Assembly: GCF_001427385.1 (NCBI RefSeq) | Contig: NZ_LMGJ01000001.1 | Span: forward strand, 248,001 to 312,000 | Source: Mesorhizobium sp. Root157 | GTDB taxonomy: Bacteria; Pseudomonadota; Alphaproteobacteria; Rhizobiales; Rhizobiaceae | Length of the DNA: 64,000 nt | Reading direction: 5' to 3' | Part shown: positions 36,627 to 44,699 of the stretch, in pieces | Layout: every line of letters begins with the position of its first letter | Position numbering within the stretch: position 1 is the stretch's first letter | The notes under the pieces: generated by a model | Databases searched by the model: none | Told to the model about the DNA's origin: nothing | What the model saw: the letters and a program-made list of their open reading frames with translations, nothing else | Made by a program: the position numbers and the translations under genes

Positions 36627-37939
36627 CAGCCCATCCAACTTCCCGCGCCGTACGAAACTACCGGCCTCGGTTTTGCTTGCGTCGGTGCCTCATACGCCAC
36701 GCACATCAGGCCAAACGCATCGGCGCCATGGCTTGACCAGTCATGTTCCGGGCCAAGCCCGATGTTGCGCTTTTCGTCCAGTTTTTCGTGATACCAGCCG
36801 AGAGCGTCGATGCCGGCTGAACATTTGGAAGCGTTGAACCAGATCGATGGGAACAGCTTGCGCGCCGCTTCCACGCGTTTCATGGCCGCGCCCTTGCCCT
36901 GGTTTGGGATCGTCGTTACCGGGAACCCTGCCGCCCTGATATGATCCTCGAACCGGATCGCGGTGATTGCATCTTCCTTCGCCCCATCATGAGGAAGGAC
37001 GCATTCAGCGCCCGCATATCCATTTGACCGAAGCCATTCCAGATGCGTTGCCAGCGGTTGCCTGACCGCTTCGTAATAGTCCAGCACCCTGATTTCACGG
37101 CCAATGAACTGTGCAATCCATATCGACGTGGCGTCCCTGATGCCTATGTCCCAGAATGCCTTGATGGGCAGGTTCGGATCGCGGGCAACGTTGCCAATCC
37201 TGTTTTCCTGCCTTGCTACGGTGAGGCTCTTGGCAAAATATGCCCCGGTCAGAACCGTCGCGTAGCCGCCTTCCCAAATGTGGTCGTATTGATCGGGCGT
37301 CTTGTTGAGGCAGTCCTGGCGCTCCTGTTCGAGCACGCTCGGGAACCACGGATTGTCTGACCAGTTCGCCCGAACGACCTTTGCTCCAGTCGGGATAGCC
37401 TCGCTGCGCAGCATCACATCGACCGCATCGCTCTTGCGGAGCGGATTCCAACTCCACCACATTTCGCTGCTTAAGCCGCGTTGCCTGTCCTCCCATCGGA
37501 TTGTCGGGCGAACCAGACCAATCGACCTTGCACTGATGCCGTGCGCTTCCTCCCCCCAAAACCTGTGAAATCCCTCGAACGACTTGATCGAGTCCGCTGT
37601 GTGGTCCTGTAGGCCCTGAAAGATCAGCAGCCCGTCGCCCGGTGTCTCGATCTTGTCGGTGAACACCTTGAAGCCGTCAGCCTCGGTCAGCCCGAACTTG
37701 GCAAGCTTGCTTTCGATGAGGAACTTGGCCGAGTCCTTGAGCGACTTCTGGACCTCTCGCCCGCAAATGCCACGCATGCCCTCGCCGGCATCGCCGGGAA
37801 AGCGCAAGGCATCCTCGACCATCAGTTCCGCGAAGAAATGCGACTTGCCGGACCCTCGCCCGCCCCATGCGCCTTTATGTCGTGCCGGTTCTAGCAGAGG
37901 CTGGAATACCTCAGCCGTTTCGATCAGCAGCCCGGACAA
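36626..37939 (-). CDS. terL: Terminase large subunit
   Basis: 437 residues. Walker A GGRGSGKS at residues 26-33, Walker B-like HRFWGEEAHG near 132-141, and coupling motif MWWSWNPLRKSDAV. The nuclease domain carries Asp residues in KAFWDIGIRDATS, CVLPHDGAKED and SSHGADAFGL. It drives packaging with ATP and cuts the concatemer. It overlaps the small-subunit candidate by 29 bases. Confidence 0.92.
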   Translation of the reverse strand: MSGLLIETAEVFQPLLEPARHKGAWGGRGSGKSHFFAELMVEDALRFPGDAGEGMRGICGREVQKSLKDSAKFLIESKLAKFGLTEADGFKVFTDKIETPGDGLLIFQGLQDHTADSIKSFEGFHRFWGEEAHGISARSIGLVRPTIRWEDRQRGLSSEMWWSWNPLRKSDAVDVMLRSEAIPTGAKVVRANWSDNPWFPSVLEQERQDCLNKTPDQYDHIWEGGYATVLTGAYFAKSLTVARQENRIGNVARDPNLPIKAFWDIGIRDATSIWIAQFIGREIRVLDYYEAVRQPLATHLEWLRSNGYAGAECVLPHDGAKEDAITAIRFEDHIRAAGFPVTTIPNQGKGAAMKRVEAARKLFPSIWFNASKCSAGIDALGWYHEKLDEKRNIGLGPEHDWSSHGADAFGLMCVAYEAPTQAKPRPVVSYGAGSWMG

Positions 37940-38210
37940 TGATGCGCTCTATCTTGTGGACGAGGTTGATTGCGCCATCTTCACCCTCGCCTGAAATGAG
38001 TTGGGCCGGCTTGCCCCATCCGCGATCAAGGATTGCAGTTGCTGCCGATACCTTGGCCGCTGCCGGCGACTTGCCGTTTTCCATGACACGGACGAGCGTG
38101 GCGATAGCGTTCTCGGTCTGCGCTTGGGCAAGTTCACGGACGCGAGCATCGAGCTTCGGCCGTCCGCCAGGATTGCCGCTCTTGCCCTTTTCGAAGGGTA
38201 CACCAACCAT
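37911..38210 (-). CDS. Terminase small subunit candidate (DUF5681-like)
   Basis: 99 residues, starting with the basic phrase FEKGKSGNPGGRPKLDARV typical of DUF5681-like proteins, followed by helices (ENAIATLVRVMENGKSPAAA). It directly precedes terL and is the first gene of the late operon, the normal place of terS. Short for a small terminase, so only a candidate. Confidence 0.65.
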   Translation of the reverse strand: MVGVPFEKGKSGNPGGRPKLDARVRELAQAQTENAIATLVRVMENGKSPAAAKVSAATAILDRGWGKPAQLISGEGEDGAINLVHKIERIIVRAADRNG

Positions 38211-38265
38211 GCTGTTATTCCGCTGTTCTCAGCGCCATGTCTGTCGGCCTTCCAGCATATTATTT

Positions 38266-38317
38266 TACTCTGCTAGCGTATTTTATTGTTGACCTGATTA
38301 CTCTGTTGGAGTATCAA
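38266..38317 (+). promoter_or_regulatory. Promoter with paired 15-bp operators
   Basis: TACTCTGTTGGAGTA (38299-38313) is a perfect 5+5 palindrome; TACTCTGCTAGCGTA (38266-38280) is a near copy 33 bases upstream, about three DNA turns. A good promoter, TTGACC (38289-38294), 17 bases, TATCAA (38312-38317), overlaps the right site and serves the gene at 38342. The pair may also act on the leftward late operon that begins at 38210. Confidence 0.55.
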
Positions 38318-38341
38318 TAATCATCAACACGGAGCAAGCAG

Positions 38342-38584
38342 ATGAACCCGCTGAAAGTCTACAAGTTCGACCGAGATTTCGTTGTCCTCAATCCCGATCA
38401 GGAAGTTCCGGCCGCCGGTTCTCCAGGCTATTGGAAGTCAGCCGAAGCCGCCTTGAAGGCAGAACGCGCCATCGTCGATGATCATATCGATGATGGCGGT
38501 GCAAAACCGCATGAGATCGAGATCATCGCCAACGAACATGCCTCTGCTGAACTCATCCGCAAATACGGATTTACTGCCATATGA
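38342..38584 (+). CDS. Small phage protein of unknown function
   Basis: 80 residues: MNPLKVYKFDRDFVVLNPDQ, then a helix rich in Ala and Glu, then a segment ending in EHASAELIRKYGFTAI. GGAG lies upstream at 9 bases. It is divergent from the late operon and overlaps the next gene by 4 bases (ATGA). Not recognised. Confidence 0.6.
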   Translation: MNPLKVYKFDRDFVVLNPDQEVPAAGSPGYWKSAEAALKAERAIVDDHIDDGGAKPHEIEIIANEHASAELIRKYGFTAI

Positions 38585-38793
38585 CGAATAAGCTCACCCG
38601 CGAGCAATCCGCAGCAGAGATTGCCGAAGCCTGTCGGGAGTTTTCTCGACAGGTAGGCGACGACAAGACCGCCGCTACGCTGCTTGGCCTACCCAAGAAA
38701 ACATTCGACAACATGAAGCAGGGGCGCGGGTACGCGCATCCCGTCCTGTTCTTCCACGCCTTGGCTCGCCTGAAAGAGTCTATGCCATCCTAG
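38581..38793 (+). CDS. Small helix-turn-helix-like protein
   Basis: 70 residues with a helix-turn-helix look: DKTAATLLGLPKKTFDNMKQ as helix-turn-helix and a further helix VLFFHALARLKESM. It is translationally coupled to the gene before it, under the operator-bearing promoter. It is the best local candidate for the protein that binds those operators. Confidence 0.55.
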   Translation: MTNKLTREQSAAEIAEACREFSRQVGDDKTAATLLGLPKKTFDNMKQGRGYAHPVLFFHALARLKESMPS

Positions 38794-38879
38794 CATGTAT
38801 GAGATGCGAGACGCACCGCAGTCGGCCCGCCTCTTGAAGCAGAGGACATTACGGGCGGCAGTCTACGCGGGATTTTCCC

Positions 38880-38906
38880 CCCAATTATATACTTGACAAA
38901 GTACGA
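38880..38906 (+). repeat. Left terminal inverted repeat, with transposase promoter
   Basis: Pairs with 41661-41687. It contains TTGACA (38893-38898); TAGATT follows 17 bases later (38916-38921), so the end of the element supplies the -35 box for the transposase promoter. Confidence 0.88.
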
Positions 38907-38942
38907 GCCATTTCATAGATTTGCGGCATAGGGGATACCGCA

Positions 38943-39923
38943 ATGAAGCTCGACAGCCCGATTTTCCAAGATGCCGACAAAGCCCGCGAACACCTTGAGG
39001 CGCAGCGCTGGCCGCATGGTCCGATCTGCCCGCATTGCGGTAATGCCAACGAAACCCGCATCACCAAAATGGAAGGCAAGGCGCACCGCCCCGGCCTCTA
39101 CAACTGCATGGAATGCCGCGAACAGTTCACCGTGACTGTAGGCACCGTGTTTGAGCGCTCCAAAATCCCGCTCAACAAATGGCTGCTGGCGACGTTCCTC
39201 ATGGCTTCATCAAAGAAGGGCATGAGCGCGCACCAGCTTCACCGTATGCTTGGCGTCACCTACAAGACCGCATGGTTCATGGCGCATCGCATCCGCGAAG
39301 CCATGAAGGAAGACGTTGCGTCATCCGGCCCGCTTGGCGGCGAAGGCAAAATCATCGAAGCCGACGAAACCTACTTCGGGAAGCGCGAGACGCCCCGCGT
39401 TTCTCCGCAGCGCAAGGGCCGCCCTTTCATCAAGAAGGGTAAGTCAGGCTCCGGCCACAAGCGCACCGTGATCGGACTAGTCGAACGCGGCGGCAAGGCT
39501 CGCATGTTCCATATCAACCATGCCACCAAGGCAACGGTTCGCGACGTGCTGGTCCGCAACGCCGACCGTACCTCAACCCTCTACACCGACTCGTCGCGCC
39601 TCTACACGACCACTGGCGAGGAATACGCCAAGCACCGCACCACCAACCACGCTATCGGCGAATATGCCCGCCGCGAGGGCGATGTGGTTGTTCACTCCAA
39701 TACGATTGAAGGCGTGTTTTCAGTCTTCAAGCGCGGCATGATCGGCGTCTATCAGCATTGCGGCGAAGCTCATTTACATCGCTACCTTGCCGAGTTTGAT
39801 TTCCGCTACAATCGTCGCGCTGCTCTCAAGGTTTCAGACACCGAGCGCCACGACCAGTTGCTCGCCATGATAGAAGGCAAGCGCCTCACCTATCGGCGGA
39901 TTGGTGAAGCCGGTAACGCCTAA
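38943..39923 (+). CDS. IS1595-family transposase
   Basis: 326 residues. A zinc ribbon (C29, C32, C55, C58) is followed by a helix-turn-helix (HQLHRMLGVTYKTAWFMAHR). The DDNK active site is complete: D141 in EADETYFG, D216 in TLYTDSSRLY, N253 in HSNTIEG and K263 in VFKRG. The length is normal for the family and there is no frameshift, so the enzyme should be active. Confidence 0.95.
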   Translation: MKLDSPIFQDADKAREHLEAQRWPHGPICPHCGNANETRITKMEGKAHRPGLYNCMECREQFTVTVGTVFERSKIPLNKWLLATFLMASSKKGMSAHQLHRMLGVTYKTAWFMAHRIREAMKEDVASSGPLGGEGKIIEADETYFGKRETPRVSPQRKGRPFIKKGKSGSGHKRTVIGLVERGGKARMFHINHATKATVRDVLVRNADRTSTLYTDSSRLYTTTGEEYAKHRTTNHAIGEYARREGDVVVHSNTIEGVFSVFKRGMIGVYQHCGEAHLHRYLAEFDFRYNRRAALKVSDTERHDQLLAMIEGKRLTYRRIGEAGNA

Positions 39924-40078
39924 GCAGAAGGCGCGAAAACTTCTATTTATACGCAAGAAACGCCGACTCGACTCAGAGTAGGCGGTTCCCCATTATTCCT
40001 GAGTCTTGCGAATTGATTCGCTACACCTCTTGGGCACACCTCACGGCGGGCCACTGTCCGAGAAAGGAGGTGATGACT

Positions 40079-40186
40079 ATGAGCAAGATCGGTCGAAACG
40101 CCGGGAACGGACGCTTCACTACGGTGAAAACCGCAGTGAAGCATCCGAAAACCCATATCGTGGAAACTGTGAAAAAGTCGAAGTGA
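40079..40186 (+). CDS. 35-residue basic protein with a very strong ribosome site
   Basis: Frame MSKIGRNAGNGRFTTVKTAV then KHPKTHIVETVKKSK. The site AAAGGAGGTGATGACT is almost a full match to the anti-SD, ending at the ATG. The RNA-NGRF-VKTA-KHP-T-VE pattern resembles small proteins recurrent in proteobacteria, often near mobile DNA. No known function. It lies in the cargo part of the IS1595 element, facing the three-gene operon. Confidence 0.65.
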   Translation: MSKIGRNAGNGRFTTVKTAVKHPKTHIVETVKKSK

Positions 40187-40196
40187 CTTTAGTCGC

Positions 40197-40364
40197 TTAG
40201 TCTTCCGGGCGGTTGTTCTTCGCGGGATTGCCGCCCGGTTTCTTCTTCTGATGAGATTCGGTTTCCGAATCCTTAACGTGTGGCTTCGGCGGCGTTTCGA
40301 GCATCCGCTTCAGCGTCTGGTTGAAAGCCTTTTCGCCATCATTGCCGGCGTTTTTTTCGATCAT
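40197..40364 (-). CDS. 55-residue charged protein, third cargo gene
   Basis: Frame MIEKNAGNDGEKAFNQTLKR then MLETPPKPHVKDSE and a Lys/Pro/Asn-rich tail. The F-TLKRML-TPP-PH pattern recurs in short proteins of many proteobacteria, function unknown. Its ATG overlaps the DUF1828-like stop (ATGA), so it is made with the two genes before it. Confidence 0.6.
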   Translation of the reverse strand: MIEKNAGNDGEKAFNQTLKRMLETPPKPHVKDSETESHQKKKPGGNPAKNNRPED

Positions 40365-41134
40365 GCAGCGTTTCCCAATGCCTCACGGGTTATGCGAGCC
40401 ACAGCCGCACCCTCGTCTTGCCTGAATACCGGCACGGTGGCCAATCGATTGCTGGCGCGCCGACGAAGATCCGGGGGAATGGAGTTGTCTTGTTCCAAGA
40501 GCGCTACAACCGATACGTCTTGCTTGACCTCATACATAGCTGTTTGATGAAGGAAAATCGCGTCGTGAACGCGGCCAGCTGCATTCCCAAAAAATATAGC
40601 AACTGGGGGCCTACCATCCGCCTCAACTATCATATCAGGCGTGACTTCAGATAAACGAGGCCCTATCGCTTCGCCTTCCCTGATTTTCGCACGATTTCCA
40701 ATTTCCGCTCGGATTGCCTGCGCTGCGTCTTCCTTGAAAGTGGAAGCCACCTTCTCCTGCGTAAGCAGGAGAAAATCGTTCATGCGGATCATGACGCCGA
40801 CAAACGCCAGTGCTCTTGCGGGCAGTTCCGACTCAAGGAACGATTCCGTCTTGATCGTTCCGTCCATTTGGTCGAAATGAGCATGTACAGATGACAACAG
40901 GCTTTCCAGCCCGCGACGGCGCGTATCCGTCTCAAAATCTACGCCAGCCGCCTCTAGCTGCTGAATTGTGGCACCGTCGTCCTCAAGTCTTACGGTGCCA
41001 TCTTCGGACTCAATAACGTAAAACGATACACGGTCACCATCATCACGCCTGAAGGCCGTAGACACAGCTAGCCCCGCCGGCACCTCGGTTACCGTTATAT
41101 CGTTGCAGAACGCTTGGCAGAGTTCGGTCTTCAT
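40361..41134 (-). CDS. DUF1828-like protein, second cargo gene
   Basis: 257 residues. Residues about 30-80 (DRVSFYVIESEDGTVRLEDD, then GATIQQLEAAG) match the DUF1828 pattern: a beta pair followed by a D-D-G-x-T turn. The C-terminal half (VAIFFGNAAGRVHDAIFLHQ, VKQDVSVVALLEQD) could be a DUF1829-like or nuclease-like fold, but no certain catalytic set is seen. Start and stop overlap both neighbours. Such genes are found in mobile and phage contexts; no proven role. Confidence 0.65.
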   Translation of the reverse strand: MKTELCQAFCNDITVTEVPAGLAVSTAFRRDDGDRVSFYVIESEDGTVRLEDDGATIQQLEAAGVDFETDTRRRGLESLLSSVHAHFDQMDGTIKTESFLESELPARALAFVGVMIRMNDFLLLTQEKVASTFKEDAAQAIRAEIGNRAKIREGEAIGPRLSEVTPDMIVEADGRPPVAIFFGNAAGRVHDAIFLHQTAMYEVKQDVSVVALLEQDNSIPPDLRRRASNRLATVPVFRQDEGAAVARITREALGNAA

Positions 41135-41637
41135 ACCATCGACCCCGCCTTATCGATTTTGAATATCGATATTGCGCAATTAAAGGCAGTCTGAGCAGAA
41201 AGTGGCTGTTTTAAGTGTATGAACTCAATGCGACGGTGAAATGATGCCGCGTTCGGTAAACGGACACCGCCGAATCGATTGTGTGCCGGGCTGATGCTAG
41301 ACAAATCACCGCAGCGGGCGTGACAATGCCAACCCGGCTCACTGGCGTGGTATTCATAGTCACAGAGAACCGTTGTTTCACCGCCCTTCGTCACCCCCAA
41401 GGTGGCACGAAAAATTCGCTTCGATTCATTGAAGAGCAACAGCACGCGGCAATCCTGCCCACATGCCTGGAATGAAATGATCCGCCACTGGTAAAGCGGT
41501 CCATACTTATACGCCTTCGCTTTCGCCCGACGTGATGGCCACTTGGAGCGCGGTATCTCCCCGCGCTTCCAATCCCCGGTCTCGACGGTAGATTTCTCCG
41601 CCGCGATTATCCCCCTCAGATTCATGGCAATTCTCAT
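41131..41637 (-). CDS. Hypothetical protein, first cargo gene
   Basis: 168 residues (start ATG 41637, or 41625). Basic N-terminal part, then a beta-rich middle (YQWRIISFQACGQDCRVLLL, ATLGVTKGGETTVLCDYEYH) with several Cys and His (GWHCHARCGD) that could bind a metal. It ends with a helical part. Not recognised. It leads the operon directly from the right inverted repeat, whose TTGACA may serve its promoter, and overlaps the DUF1828-like gene by 4 bases. Confidence 0.6.
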   Translation of the reverse strand: MRIAMNLRGIIAAEKSTVETGDWKRGEIPRSKWPSRRAKAKAYKYGPLYQWRIISFQACGQDCRVLLLFNESKRIFRATLGVTKGGETTVLCDYEYHASEPGWHCHARCGDLSSISPAHNRFGGVRLPNAASFHRRIEFIHLKQPLSAQTAFNCAISIFKIDKAGSMV

Positions 41638-41660
41638 AGCCCAAATGGCTTAAAGAATCA

Positions 41661-41687
41661 TCATACTTTGTCAAGTATATAATTAGG
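41661..41687 (-). repeat. Right terminal inverted repeat of the IS1595 element
   Basis: Reverse complement of the left end apart from two bases. It is followed by ATTTTCCC, the second copy of the 8-bp target duplication. Confidence 0.88.
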
Positions 41688-41803
41688 ATTTTCCCTGCCA
41701 ATTAACCGACTAGCATCGACCTGAATTCTCAGTATGGGTCAGATGCTCGCTGAGAACGCCGCCTCGCATTGGTGTTCACCGTACTGGACGGCGGAAAAGC
41801 AAA

Positions 41804-41821
41804 AGGCTGCCGAAGCAGCCT
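41804..41821 (-). terminator. Terminator of the leftward early operon
   Basis: On the minus strand AGGCTGC-TTCG-GCAGCCT followed by TTTTGCTTTT. A 7-bp stem with a stable TTCG loop and a T-rich tail, 54 bases after the last gene (41875). A good intrinsic terminator. Confidence 0.8.
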
Positions 41822-41874
41822 CACCGGCGCAAAGCGCCATCACACCAACAACATGTCAAACTCGGTTACCGCAG

Positions 41875-42492
41875 TCAATCGTTTTTTGCACGACGCTTTT
41901 CTTTCGTTGTGCGTTGCGTATAGAGCGACAGATCGTGCTTGGAAGGTATCGTGTATTTCGTGGCGGGCTTGCTGGACGCCTTGACCGCAATCCCCCATAT
42001 CCTGGCTAGATCATCCAGTGACGTCCGCAGATTGTCAGTCGCAGTCAGCCTGTCGCGCTTTTCGGTGTAGAGTTCCGTCATTGCCTTGCCCTCACCACAT
42101 ACGCTGCGCACCAATTCATAGTTGCGCACACCAAGGGTGCGTTCGGCTTCGGCCAGGTATCTCGCGGCCTTCATCTGGCCGATATCGATAGGATCGGCGA
42201 TCTTGCCCCCGTCTACCTTGTCGCGGCTGTAATCCATAGCCTGTGCCCCTGCTCCGCCTGTCGTTTCCCAATGACGGCGAAATCGCACGGCAGCCTCGGC
42301 TTGAGATTCATCGATCAGCTTGCGAGCCGCCAATGTCCCGACCGCGCTTTCGCGAACATTGACCGCAGCCTTGATTTTGCGCGGGACCGTGCTTTCGCCT
42401 TCGAGGTCCGGGCGCCAATATGGGTTATCGACAAACGCCGGCTGCAACTCGATCTTGCCGTATGTCACCGGGCGCTTTTTCTGCTTTGCCAT
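41875..42492 (-). CDS. DUF6456-like phage protein
   Basis: 205 residues. The middle carries the DUF6456 pattern: FRRHWETTGGAGAQAMDYSR, then DPIDIGQMKAARYL and ELVRSVCGEGKAM, ending with LRTSLDDLARIWGI. Host members of this group are DNA-binding-type regulators; its job in phages is unknown. Last gene of the leftward early operon. Confidence 0.65.
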   Translation of the reverse strand: MAKQKKRPVTYGKIELQPAFVDNPYWRPDLEGESTVPRKIKAAVNVRESAVGTLAARKLIDESQAEAAVRFRRHWETTGGAGAQAMDYSRDKVDGGKIADPIDIGQMKAARYLAEAERTLGVRNYELVRSVCGEGKAMTELYTEKRDRLTATDNLRTSLDDLARIWGIAVKASSKPATKYTIPSKHDLSLYTQRTTKEKRRAKND

Positions 42493-42600
42493 GATCCCTC
42501 GTCCAGTTGCTCAAAAAGCCCCGGCGTGTTAGCCAAGGCTGTCTCCCAAGACGAAGTGATTTGCAGCCGTTCCCGCCCGCCAGCGGGGCGGCTGTTTCGT

Positions 42601-43224
42601 TTAGCGGCCCAATTCCCGCTCGATCCTGCGACCCATGCGCTCCAGTTCGGAAATGCGCGGCTCAAGTTCCTTGAATCGTTCGGACTGGATGCGGAGCGAA
42701 TTCGCCATGTTCTTCATTTCCGCTATGATCGGCGCGGATTGCTCGATGAAGGCATCAAACTCGGGATTGCCGCCCTCCGGGCCGAAGAACTGTTCACGGA
42801 CCTCGGACACCCATGCGCGCGGCACGCCAAGATCACGGCTTACTGCGGCATCCGTCCACGGCGCTTTGTAGCTTCCGGCCTTATCGTCGTAGACCTCATC
42901 GAGCTTGTCGGTGATGATGCGACGATCCTCCCTGCCCATTTCGCGCGGCGGCTCTACTTTCGGCGCTTCCGGCTTTTCCATTTTCACCACCTTCAATTCC
43001 GGCCTCCTTTTCTGGCATTCGGAGCAAACATCAGCAGCGGGACCGCGCCCGACGCTCCATCCTTTCTTGCGGAAATAATCATCGTCATTCAGCCCGGTGT
43101 CGGGATGGTAGGCGACCGAACCGCATTTGCTGCACTCGATCTTGGCGGCAGGAATGCGCTTGTCGCCATACTGGATTGCCTCGCGCGGAAAGCGCCTCTG
43201 CATTTTAGCTGGACTGTTGCTCAT
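42601..43224 (-). CDS. Zinc-ribbon phage protein of unknown function
   Basis: 207 residues: two CxxC pairs (CSKCGS, CSECQK) about 35 residues apart form a probable zinc ribbon. A Pro-rich linker, a helix-turn-helix-like stretch (DAAVSRDLGVPRAWVSEVRE) and a C-terminal coiled coil (LEPRISELERMGRRIEREL) follow. A DNA-binding regulator is plausible; not recognised. Confidence 0.6.
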   Translation of the reverse strand: MSNSPAKMQRRFPREAIQYGDKRIPAAKIECSKCGSVAYHPDTGLNDDDYFRKKGWSVGRGPAADVCSECQKRRPELKVVKMEKPEAPKVEPPREMGREDRRIITDKLDEVYDDKAGSYKAPWTDAAVSRDLGVPRAWVSEVREQFFGPEGGNPEFDAFIEQSAPIIAEMKNMANSLRIQSERFKELEPRISELERMGRRIERELGR

Positions 43225-43242
43225 GTGTCCCTCGTGTGCCTG

Positions 43243-43497
43243 TCAGTCGTCCAATTCCGAAACCGGAACCCACTCTGCTTCGCCGTCGTATTTGCAGTGG
43301 AGGGCGGGACTTCCCTCAACGCCCCACACCGTGACGATTTTCTCGTCATGCTCGTCTAAAAACACGATGTGGAACACAAGGTCTGACGGCTTATCCAAAT
43401 CATCATCAAGGTTGATAGCGATATCGGCCCGTACCCGCTCGACGCACGCTGGCGGATATTCGCCGTGCCAGATCAATTCGCCTTCACTCAGCTTCAT
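43243..43497 (-). CDS. Small acidic phage protein
   Basis: 84 residues, acidic, with a beta-like core (DLVFHIVFLDEHDEKIVTVW) and two cysteines. Between the zinc-ribbon gene and a small helical gene of the same operon. No family recognised. Confidence 0.5.
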   Translation of the reverse strand: MKLSEGELIWHGEYPPACVERVRADIAINLDDDLDKPSDLVFHIVFLDEHDEKIVTVWGVEGSPALHCKYDGEAEWVPVSELDD

Positions 43498-43506
43498 CCC
43501 GTCCTC

Positions 43507-43728
43507 CTATGATCCGCGAATGGCAGCGGCGATGCGCTTGGCGATGCCGCTGGCGTAGGTGTACTTGTCAGCTTCGGCAAAGCACCGCTCGCGCTCTTCC
43601 TCTTTCCCGCGCTTCTCTGCGGCGGCGTCAGCGGCTTGGAGGGCTGCCGCGATGGTCTTCACGTCAGCTTGCGCGCCGCGTCCGAGCTTGTCGTAAATCG
43701 CTTCCGCTTCCGCGTTCACCTTGCTCAT
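43507..43728 (-). CDS. Small helical phage protein
   Basis: 73 residues from the ATG at 43728, which has AGGAGGT upstream; the longer open frame is not supported. Ala/Lys/Glu-rich helix (AAALQAADAAAEKRGKEEER) and a basic end. Not recognised. Confidence 0.55.
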   Translation of the reverse strand: MSKVNAEAEAIYDKLGRGAQADVKTIAAALQAADAAAEKRGKEEERERCFAEADKYTYASGIAKRIAAAIRGS

Positions 43729-43738
43729 GACTGACCTC

Positions 43739-44296
43739 CTACGCTGCGAGCAGGACACGCGAAGCGGCCCGCTCGCTCTCTGTGCCCCTGCTGATTGATC
43801 TGAGACGGTGGCATTCGCACCACGGTCCATCTGCTGGCGCACCGCAGAACAGGTGCATGTCACCCTTCTCCGCGTCGTTCACAGCCCATCTGCATTCGCC
43901 ATGTCCAAGCATGCGGATCGGACGACCTACGGTCAGCCGCTCGCCGTGGACGTATTCAGGCTCGGGAAGTGGTATGCTCGGCGCGTGGTCGAACAGAATC
44001 GACGGCGATACCACGGCAATGCGCGGGGCTGATCTTGGTCGGCGCAGTTCGCTGGCGGGCTTTGCCCTGCTTTTACGGGGCTTCTTTTCCCCGCCCTTGA
44101 CCTGCCCGTTGTCGCCTACGGCGCGAAGGCGAACACCCGGCATCTTGTCGCCGTGACGGTCGAGCATGCCGATAATCGCATTGCGCGAAACAACGCAGGG
44201 AACGGCGCTTGCGATCTGCTGCGCCGACATGCCCGGTTGCCACGCGGCCTTGATGGCCTCGATGCGCTCCTGTGTGGTGAGTGACTGCCAGTCCAT
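43739..44296 (-). CDS. GcrA-like cell-cycle regulator homologue
   Basis: 185 residues from the ATG at 44296. The N-terminal helix-turn-helix (WQPGMSAQQIASAVPCVVSR, then NAIIGMLDR) and the C-terminal zinc-type end (GECRWAVNDAEKGDMHLFCG, then CECHRLRS) are those of the GcrA family. Host GcrA binds sigma-70 and promoters with methylated GANTC sites. A phage copy may redirect host transcription; that is inference. It overlaps the gene before it by ATGA. Confidence 0.8.
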   Translation of the reverse strand: MDWQSLTTQERIEAIKAAWQPGMSAQQIASAVPCVVSRNAIIGMLDRHGDKMPGVRLRAVGDNGQVKGGEKKPRKSRAKPASELRRPRSAPRIAVVSPSILFDHAPSIPLPEPEYVHGERLTVGRPIRMLGHGECRWAVNDAEKGDMHLFCGAPADGPWCECHRLRSISRGTESERAASRVLLAA

Positions 44297-44526
44297 CACA
44301 GCGCCTCCATGTTGATCTTGGGGCGCCAAGGGCAGCGCGGGTCATTGATGATCGGATCACCCATGACGATGCCGGTCAGGCCCCGGTTATCGTTAGGTAT
44401 CTCACCCCGGCGCTTTGCCAGTTCTTCGAGATTGATGCGACCCGCCATGCCGCGAAGGCCAGCAGCTTTCTTGGCTGCGGCCATCTCCCGGCACTGCGCC
44501 AACCGGTCTTGTTTGAAATTACTCAT
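44296..44526 (-). CDS. Small phage protein
   Basis: 76 residues from the ATG at 44526: basic helix (FKQDRLAQCREMAAAKKAAG) then a charged stretch and PRCPWRPKINMEAL. Overlaps start/stop with both neighbours. Not recognised. Confidence 0.55.
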   Translation of the reverse strand: MSNFKQDRLAQCREMAAAKKAAGLRGMAGRINLEELAKRRGEIPNDNRGLTGIVMGDPIINDPRCPWRPKINMEAL

Positions 44527-44699
44527 GCTTGCGTTCCTTGGATAAGCTGGAGGTCTGGGCCGCGTTCGCGCTCCTTGGCTGCATGGACGATCCGGCAGAC
44601 ATCGGCCTCGCTTGCACCTATCGCGCTGGCAATGTCGTGGGTGTCGAAGTGACCCGAACGCCAAAGCACCCACACCGCTGCGGCTTGGACGAGGTTCAT
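44523..44699 (-). CDS. 58-residue helix-turn-helix-like protein
   Basis: Frame MNLVQAAAVWVLWRSGHFDT then HDIASAIGASEADVCRIVHA, which reads as a helix-turn-helix. Overlaps the genes on both sides by ATGA. It might be a small DNA-binding regulator in the early operon. Confidence 0.6.
   Translation of the reverse strand: MNLVQAAAVWVLWRSGHFDTHDIASAIGASEADVCRIVHAAKERERGPDLQLIQGTQA

Larger units (their letters stand above)
38880..41687. mobile_element. IS1595-family element with three-gene cargo
   Basis: 2,808 bases bounded by 27-bp inverted repeats with two mismatches (38880-38906 and 41661-41687). ATTTTCCC is repeated directly outside (38872-38879 and 41688-41695), an 8-bp target duplication as usual for IS1595. 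Inside are the transposase, a 35-residue gene on the plus strand, and a minus-strand operon of three genes joined by ATGA overlaps. It lies between the late-gene switch and the left early operon and breaks no visible gene. Confidence 0.9.

Noticed and set aside
40197..41637. The three cargo genes as ordinary phage genes
   Set aside because: They lie inside the inverted repeats and target duplication of the IS1595 element, so they came with it.
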